Positions 58,643-64,000 of a stretch of 64,000 nt of DNA are shown one piece after another; the stretch's first letter is position 1, and each line of letters starts with the position of its first letter. The notes under the pieces were generated by a model. The model had not been told where the DNA came from and made no database searches. It worked only from the letters and a program-made list of their open reading frames with translations. The stretch is from an uncultured Bacteroides sp. GTDB taxonomy: Bacteria > Bacteroidota > Bacteroidia > Bacteroidales > Bacteroidaceae. The stretch covers positions 1 through 64,000 of the forward strand of contig NZ_CAUFUE010000004.1 of NCBI RefSeq assembly GCF_959029255.1. Direction: 5' to 3'. The position numbers were made by a program, and so were the translations under genes.

Positions 58643-61600
58643 TTAAATTTTACTCGGACTTATGCCAAACTGCTTTTTAAAGCAAGTACTGAAGTATTTG
58701 GGGTCTGAAAATCCCACCATAGAAGAGACCTCTCCGATAGCGTATTTCCGCGAAAGCAATAACTCTTTCGCTTTGTTCAAACGAACAATACGTATAAAAT
58801 CGTTAGGCCCTTGTCCGGTCAATGTCTTTATTTTGTTGTAAACAGAAGTACGGCTCATGCCTAGCATTCTGCAAAAGTCATTAATAGAAAGTTCCGAGTT
58901 TGCCAATTCCGTATAAATAACCTCCATTACCCTATCTAGAAATTCCTTATCAAGTTGAGTAGTATAGTCCGTCTCTTCAATAACAGTATCCATAGAGAGA
59001 ACGGTCTCACGAAGATGCTGCCTACTCTGAAGTATATTTCTCAAACGAACTTTCAAAACTGACAAATCAAAAGGTTTGATAATGTAATCCGTTGCACCGG
59101 CTTCCAATCCCAGAATGATATTCTCACGTTCATTGAGTGCTGTTAATAAAATGATAGGAATATGGCTCGTGTCGACGGAAGATTTCAAAATCCGACAAAG
59201 TTCATCACCTTGTAACACTGGCATCACAATGTCTGAAATAATAATATCCGGATTGATTTCTTTGGCCATTTCCACCCCTTGCCCACCATCCATAGCCGTA
59301 ACGACTTTATATTCTGATGTCAAGCTCTCTGTGAGATATTCACGCATATCCTTATCATCTTCTATCAATAGCAGAACGTCTTTATCCAAACAATCCATTT
59401 TCTGTGGTATCTCTACTTTGGATGTTGGCTTCATGTCGTTCTCTACCGTTTCAACTTCTATTACTTTCGCCGATTTAATCTTTTGCGGGAAGGTGACAAT
59501 AAAGGTAGTTCCGATTCCTTCCACACTATCAAATGATATCGTCCCATGATGCTGTTGCACCAACCGACGGGTAATCATCAAACCGATACCCACTCCAGTT
59601 TCCTGAGAGTTGGTAACATTCTTTGCCCTGTAATACTCGTGGAAAATATTATTTTGTTCATCTTGCGGAATACCTATGCCAGTATCTTTTACTTCGATAG
59701 ACCACTTTTTCTTAGTCTTCTTCACCGTAATACCAATTGTCCCTTTTTCCGTATACTTCAAAGCATTGGAAAGCAGATTGTCAATAATATGGTCCATTTT
59801 TTCCTTGTCAAGCCAAATCCGGGGCATATCGGCTTCAACTTCCAGTTGTAAATTAATTCCCTTTTGCATGGCTGCCATTCGGAAAGCAGATATTTTTTCT
59901 TCCATATATACCTTGACATCCAGCAAGATTACTTTCAGAGAGTCAGAATGCTTGTCCGCTTTCTGCAAATCCAGCAACTGGGTTATCATGGTAAATAATT
60001 TTTCTGCATTCCGTGCAGCTACCGTAACTTTCTTTTTACTTGTATCCGGCAAATCAGGCTGCATTTCCAACTCACTCAATGGAGCCTTAATCAGACTGAT
60101 AGGAGTACGTATATCATGGGCTACACTAATAAAAGAGTCTATCCGCGCTTTAATCCTATCCTCATTCATCTTATGTCTCCTGATTTGAATTAGCAGATAT
60201 ATGACACAAGAAAGGAAAATAGCATACAACAGCACAGCCCACCAAGTAATCCAGTAAGGCGGATTTATCACTATGTCGAGATTTCGTTTACCTAAAAGTT
60301 GTCCCGTATACTTGTCGAAAGCCCGTAACCTGAATACATATTTACCGGGAGAAAGATTCATGTAATTTACGCTTTGTACAGAGTTAGCGGATTTCCACTC
60401 ATCAACAAAGTTTTCCAGCATATACTCATACCTTATTCTATGGGAAGCCACAAAGTTAATAGCCGAAAAAGAAAGAGAAAAAGAATTTTGTACGTACTTA
60501 AGTCTGATATTCTGTGTCTCATTTATATTCTCCTCCAATGGAGAGCCAAGACCTGCCTTTACCGATTGATACAACAGTTTAAAATCCGTAAATATCAGGT
60601 TTACCGTACTATTTTGCTCTAAATTAAAAGAAGGAGTAAGGAATAAAGCCCCCTCTGCAGTACCAAATGCAAGATTTCCGTCATTTAGCTTCAGGGCAGA
60701 GTTAGGATTATAATACCCCCAGTTTATACCCAGAAAGTCATTAACACAGATAATGATGTTTTTGGTTAAATCCAAACAATAAAGTTCTTTCTCTGTATTG
60801 AACCAAATACGACCTTCATTATCTTCCAGTAAGCTATTGATTGAGTTGGAAGTAAGGCCATCACAGGTCGTATAGGCTTTCGCCTGCCCGGTATCAGGAT
60901 TGAACCTTATCAAACCATCCCCATCCGTTGCCATCCATATATCCCCTATGGATGACTGTAAAAGACAACGGATGGGAAAACGTAAAGTAATATTGCCAAA
61001 TTCATGATGCCACTGCGTTTTCCCTGTCGATTTATCAAAAAAAGCAAGTCCTTTGCAACCGGCAAGCATTAGTGAGCTTCCATCTCCAACAGGTTTTATA
61101 TCTCCAATGCAATCAATCGGATAATAGGTATATGTATCTGTTCGCATGTCATATCGAGTGAAATCCCCCTCAATACCACCTAACCAGATATTATCGCCTT
61201 CCGCATACATCGCATAGACATAATCTGTAGCTATTCCTTTATCTCCTGATTTATCTTTTTTGTCAATCTTTTGTATCCGTCCCGTTTTCTTTTGAATACG
61301 ATACACACCTAAACCATATCCACCGACCCAGATATTTCCTTTCCTATCTTCACATAGGGTTAAAACTACTTTGCCACCGTGTCCCCTACCATTCAGAAAA
61401 TGCATCCATTTTCCTTGTTTGGATTGATACAAACTGACACCATTGTTCGTACCATACCAATAATCGCCTTCGGCATCCTGCAATATGATATTTATATGAT
61501 TAGCTATTAATGAATTGGAATTATTCAGTTCATGTTTTACCCACCTTATGTCCGGTATATCAGGATCCAAATAGCTGATACCATTGGTAGAAGTGCTTAT

Positions 61601-62533
61601 CCAGATTCTATTATGTTCGTCCACACAAATATCCGAAACCGTATTTCCATTCAAACTTCTTTCATCATCTTCATCCGTCACATAGTGTTCTATAAGTTTC
61701 CCCGTAACGATATTGATACGGAACACTCCTGCCCCATCAGCACCAACCAATAAAGTATTATCTTTAGTCCGGGCAAATGTACGGATAGGAACATGTGGAA
61801 TAAATTCCTTGAAAGACTTCACTTTACCCGTTATCAGATTTGCAGCAAACATTCCATCAGAAAAAGTTCCTATATACAAATTTTGCCCGAATGTATACAA
61901 AGACTCAAAATGCGTCTCAACCGGGAAAGGAAAAACTTCTTCTGAAAAAGTATGATTCGATTCATCTAACTTCAACTTATAAAGATGTGTATTTGTTCCT
62001 CCAAAAAAGACTGAGTTATCTCTTTGAACAAGACAATATACTGTTTTTCCTTTCATGCCAGCCAATACCAAACCTTGTTCCTCACTCCAAAAGTAAATCC
62101 CTGATGACGTGCAAATCCACAAATCATTATTATCATCGAACAAGATATCGTGTACAGTCGAACCGGACAAAGAAGCAGTCAAATCAATATGTAGCCCGAA
62201 AGAGTCAGTACGGTGGTCGTAAATATAGACTTTTCCACTTTTCAATGCAATCCAAAGAGTTCCGTTTTTATCACAACACATCACAGTAGATGACAATATA
62301 TGATCTTTGGAATCACTCGTTCCTTCAAGTTTATAGTGTCGTATTTCATTTCCATCATAGCGGTCTACCCCCATGTGAGTATAAGCCCATATAAAACCGG
62401 TAGAATCTTTAGCAATTTGAAAAACCTGCCTACTACTTAATCCTTCTTTTACATTCAAGGAGCATAATGCACCGGCAAACAAGTTTGCACAAACAAAAAT
62501 AAATACGAATATGATGAAGATATGTTTTTTCAT
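58643..62533 (-). CDS. hybrid two-component system regulator (HTCS) of the PUL
   Basis: A 1296-residue one-protein sensor and transcription factor. After a signal anchor the periplasmic part (about 25-790) has reg_prop/beta-propeller blades (LWIALKSGKVYIYD, IWISTSTNGISYLD, IWVGGYGLGVYRIQ) and a Y_Y_Y domain (LRAFDKYTGQ). A membrane helix (WAVLLYAIFLSCVIYLLI) leads to a HisKA domain with the phosphoacceptor His in FISVAHDIRTPISL, an ATPase (NLLSNALKYTEKGT, GIGLMI), a receiver with phosphorylated Asp in IIISDIVMPV, and a C-terminal AraC-type HTH (SINDFCRMLGMSRTSVYNKI ... IGEVSSMVGFSDPKYFS). HTCS proteins sense an oligosaccharide and activate the adjacent PUL; all key residues look intact. Confidence 0.93.
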   Translation of the reverse strand: MKKHIFIIFVFIFVCANLFAGALCSLNVKEGLSSRQVFQIAKDSTGFIWAYTHMGVDRYDGNEIRHYKLEGTSDSKDHILSSTVMCCDKNGTLWIALKSGKVYIYDHRTDSFGLHIDLTASLSGSTVHDILFDDNNDLWICTSSGIYFWSEEQGLVLAGMKGKTVYCLVQRDNSVFFGGTNTHLYKLKLDESNHTFSEEVFPFPVETHFESLYTFGQNLYIGTFSDGMFAANLITGKVKSFKEFIPHVPIRTFARTKDNTLLVGADGAGVFRINIVTGKLIEHYVTDEDDERSLNGNTVSDICVDEHNRIWISTSTNGISYLDPDIPDIRWVKHELNNSNSLIANHINIILQDAEGDYWYGTNNGVSLYQSKQGKWMHFLNGRGHGGKVVLTLCEDRKGNIWVGGYGLGVYRIQKKTGRIQKIDKKDKSGDKGIATDYVYAMYAEGDNIWLGGIEGDFTRYDMRTDTYTYYPIDCIGDIKPVGDGSSLMLAGCKGLAFFDKSTGKTQWHHEFGNITLRFPIRCLLQSSIGDIWMATDGDGLIRFNPDTGQAKAYTTCDGLTSNSINSLLEDNEGRIWFNTEKELYCLDLTKNIIICVNDFLGINWGYYNPNSALKLNDGNLAFGTAEGALFLTPSFNLEQNSTVNLIFTDFKLLYQSVKAGLGSPLEENINETQNIRLKYVQNSFSLSFSAINFVASHRIRYEYMLENFVDEWKSANSVQSVNYMNLSPGKYVFRLRAFDKYTGQLLGKRNLDIVINPPYWITWWAVLLYAIFLSCVIYLLIQIRRHKMNEDRIKARIDSFISVAHDIRTPISLIKAPLSELEMQPDLPDTSKKKVTVAARNAEKLFTMITQLLDLQKADKHSDSLKVILLDVKVYMEEKISAFRMAAMQKGINLQLEVEADMPRIWLDKEKMDHIIDNLLSNALKYTEKGTIGITVKKTKKKWSIEVKDTGIGIPQDEQNNIFHEYYRAKNVTNSQETGVGIGLMITRRLVQQHHGTISFDSVEGIGTTFIVTFPQKIKSAKVIEVETVENDMKPTSKVEIPQKMDCLDKDVLLLIEDDKDMREYLTESLTSEYKVVTAMDGGQGVEMAKEINPDIIISDIVMPVLQGDELCRILKSSVDTSHIPIILLTALNERENIILGLEAGATDYIIKPFDLSVLKVRLRNILQSRQHLRETVLSMDTVIEETDYTTQLDKEFLDRVMEVIYTELANSELSINDFCRMLGMSRTSVYNKIKTLTGQGPNDFIRIVRLNKAKELLLSRKYAIGEVSSMVGFSDPKYFSTCFKKQFGISPSKI

Positions 62534-62537
62534 GTTG

Positions 62538-62591
62538 CAATATTACGCACAAATATCAAAAAAACGGTTGAAAAAACATCTAAATAGGTTT
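62538..62591. promoter_or_regulatory. HTCS promoter element and candidate site 4
   Basis: CAATATTACGCAC (62538-62550; GTGCGTAATATTG on the - strand) is identical to the element before the ROK gene. GGTTGAAAAAACATCTAAA begins at 62566, 20 bp from it, with GGTTT 21 bp further at 62587. This suggests the regulator controls its own gene and possibly the divergent one. Confidence 0.6.
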
Positions 62592-62600
62592 GATTTCTAT

Positions 62601-62608
62601 TACTTTTG
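62601..62608 (+). promoter_or_regulatory. promoter -7 box of the PEP/pyruvate-binding gene
   Basis: TACTTTTG matches TAnnTTTG, about 30 bp before ATG 62638. It lies directly next to the GGTTT at 62587. Confidence 0.55.
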
Positions 62609-62637
62609 TCTTTCGAACTAATAAACCGTAAGGAAAC

Positions 62638-64000
62638 ATGCTCAGTAAATACAAATTAAACCAACTTTATTTCAAGGACACGCAGTTCGCCAATCTCATG
62701 ACGAGACGCATTTTCAATGTCCTTTTGATAGCCAACCCATACGATGCCTTCATGCTGGAAGATGACGGACGCATCGATGAAAAGATATTTAATGAATATA
62801 CCTCCCTTTCTTTACGCTACCCGCCACGTTTTACGCAAGTATCCACTTGCGAGGAAGCTTTAAAACAATTATCCTCCATCTCTTTCGACCTCATTATCTG
62901 TATGCCGGGTACGGGAGACAACGAAGGTTTCGACGTGGCGAGAAATATCAAAAGCCAGTATGAGCATATTCCGATGGTGATATTGACACCTTTCAGTCAC
63001 GGCATCACCAAACGCATCGCCAATGAAGACCTGAGTCCTTTCGAATATGTTTTCTGTTGGCTGGGCAATACGGACTTATTGGTTTCCATCATCAAACTGA
63101 TAGAGGACAAAATGAACTTGGAGCATGACGTCAATGAAGTAGGCGTGCAGCTTATATTGTTAGTGGAAGACGGAATACGGTTTTATTCTTCCATCTTGCC
63201 CAACCTCTATAAGTTCGTCTTGAAACAGAGCCAGGAATTCTCTACCGAAGCGTTGAATGCCCATCAACGGACATTGCGCATGAGAGGCCGCCCAAAAATT
63301 GTTCTTGCCCGTACCTACGAAGAAGCCATCAACATCTATGGAAAATATAAAAACAACATACTGGGAGTCATCACCGACGTCCGCTTTCCCCGAGTTGAAC
63401 GTGGAGAGAAGGATGGGCTGGCAGGTATAAAACTATGTGCCGCCATACGGAAAGAGGACCCGTTTGTTCCGCTCATTATTCAATCCTCTGAATCGGACAA
63501 CGTGGCGTATGCCGCCAAATACGACGCTGCCTTTATCGACAAAAATTCCAAGAAGATGGACGTAGACTTGCGTCGCATCGTATCGGATAATTTCGGTTTC
63601 GGTGATTTCATTTTCCGAAACCCTGACACACTGGAAGAAATTGCACGGGTAAAGAACCTAAAGGAATTACAGAATATCCTTTTTGCCGTACCGGCAGAGT
63701 CGTTCCTTTACCACATCAGCCACAATCACGTCAGCCGCTGGCTCTATTCGCGCGCGATGTTCCCCGTTGCAGAGTTTTTGAAGCCTATCACCTGGAACAG
63801 CCTTCAAGACGTAGATGCCCATCGCCGGATTATATTCGAAGCGATTGTAAAATACCGTAAGATGAAGAACCAAGGAGTGGTAGCCGTCTTTAAGCGCGAC
63901 CGTTTCGACCGCTACTCCAATTTCGCCCGTATCGGTGACGGCTCATTGGGAGGTAAAGGTCGTGGTCTGGCATTTATCGACAATATGGTGAAGCATCACC
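62638..64000 (+). CDS. PEP/pyruvate-binding-domain protein with receiver-like domains (partial)
   Basis: An open frame from ATG 62638 (AAGGAAAC upstream) to the window end without a stop, 454 codons. Two receiver-like domains come first: NVLLIANPYDAFMLEDDG ... FDLIICMPGTGD (about 25-170) and ILLVEDGIRFYSSILPNLYKF ... GVITDVRFPRVER (about 175-310); both keep the general strand pattern, with Asp at only some expected positions. The sequence then reaches RIGDGSLGGKGRGLAFIDNM, the start of a PPDK-N/PEP-synthase ATP-grasp domain. Bacteroidetes encode ~990-residue proteins of this type, annotated as PEP synthase-like; the catalytic part lies beyond the window. It is divergent from the HTCS gene. 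Confidence 0.75.
   Translation, partial: MLSKYKLNQLYFKDTQFANLMTRRIFNVLLIANPYDAFMLEDDGRIDEKIFNEYTSLSLRYPPRFTQVSTCEEALKQLSSISFDLIICMPGTGDNEGFDVARNIKSQYEHIPMVILTPFSHGITKRIANEDLSPFEYVFCWLGNTDLLVSIIKLIEDKMNLEHDVNEVGVQLILLVEDGIRFYSSILPNLYKFVLKQSQEFSTEALNAHQRTLRMRGRPKIVLARTYEEAINIYGKYKNNILGVITDVRFPRVERGEKDGLAGIKLCAAIRKEDPFVPLIIQSSESDNVAYAAKYDAAFIDKNSKKMDVDLRRIVSDNFGFGDFIFRNPDTLEEIARVKNLKELQNILFAVPAESFLYHISHNHVSRWLYSRAMFPVAEFLKPITWNSLQDVDAHRRIIFEAIVKYRKMKNQGVVAVFKRDRFDRYSNFARIGDGSLGGKGRGLAFIDNMVKHH

Overview
The window is chromosomal DNA of a gut Bacteroides-type bacterium. The evidence is a SusC/SusD polysaccharide utilisation locus (PUL) with a hybrid two-component regulator, fimbrillin/Mfa-type lipoprotein genes with DUF5119 and DUF3575 partners, an HU-like DUF protein, and repeated Bacteroidetes-type promoters (TAnnTTTG at -7, some with TTTG or TTG about 19-20 bp upstream). 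No rRNA, tRNA, CRISPR array or complete insertion sequence was seen. All assignments come from reading the sequence; no database search was run.

Region 1 (1-3.1 kb) is defence-like: an AT-rich EVE plus PD-(D/E)XK-like protein, then a split HipBST-type toxin-antitoxin operon with a ladder of HipB-type operators. Region 2 (3.1-13.4 kb) is a leftward fimbrial operon: Rrf2-like regulator, DUF3575 protein, DUF5119 anchor and three fimbrillin-like lipoproteins, with a RelE/ParE toxin-antitoxin cassette inside it. Between the operon and a tyrosine recombinase gene lies a segment bounded by perfect 21-bp inverted repeats. It carries one outward Bacteroides promoter, which points away from the operon in this sequence. 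I read this as a phase-variable invertible promoter captured OFF, the strongest finding of the window.

Region 3 (13.6-37.8 kb) is ordinary metabolism and stress: HsmA, MerR, MsrAB, MATE, small redox proteins, HxlR with DJ-1, AraC, GNAT, EamA, an amidase, MetY, a GH20 hexosaminidase, malic enzyme with a coupled 57-residue membrane peptide, and two glutamate dehydrogenases flanking an M24 peptidase. Its gaps hold curious repeats: intergenic tandem arrays with an exact 22-bp period but unrelated sequence (a third lies at 3.7 kb), two copies of a large hairpin with a compensatory base change, and a GTTGACAAGG repeat family that also forms an in-frame 24-bp array inside a fimbrial lipoprotein signal peptide.

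Region 4 (38.0-62.6 kb) is a PUL in four transcription units: GH9-ThuA-beta-helix; SusC-SusD-two surface lipoproteins-CxxCH beta-propeller-DUF6057; leftward ROK kinase-amino-sugar-phosphate deaminase-MFS importer-GH18/ThuA fusion; and the hybrid two-component regulator. The intracellular genes point to an amino-sugar glycan such as chitin, chitosan or a fungal-wall fragment. All four upstream regions share a motif, GGTTN-N6-CATC, with another GGTT 21-22 bp away, a good candidate for the regulator's binding site. The window ends inside a large gene resembling PEP/pyruvate-binding proteins with N-terminal receiver-like domains.
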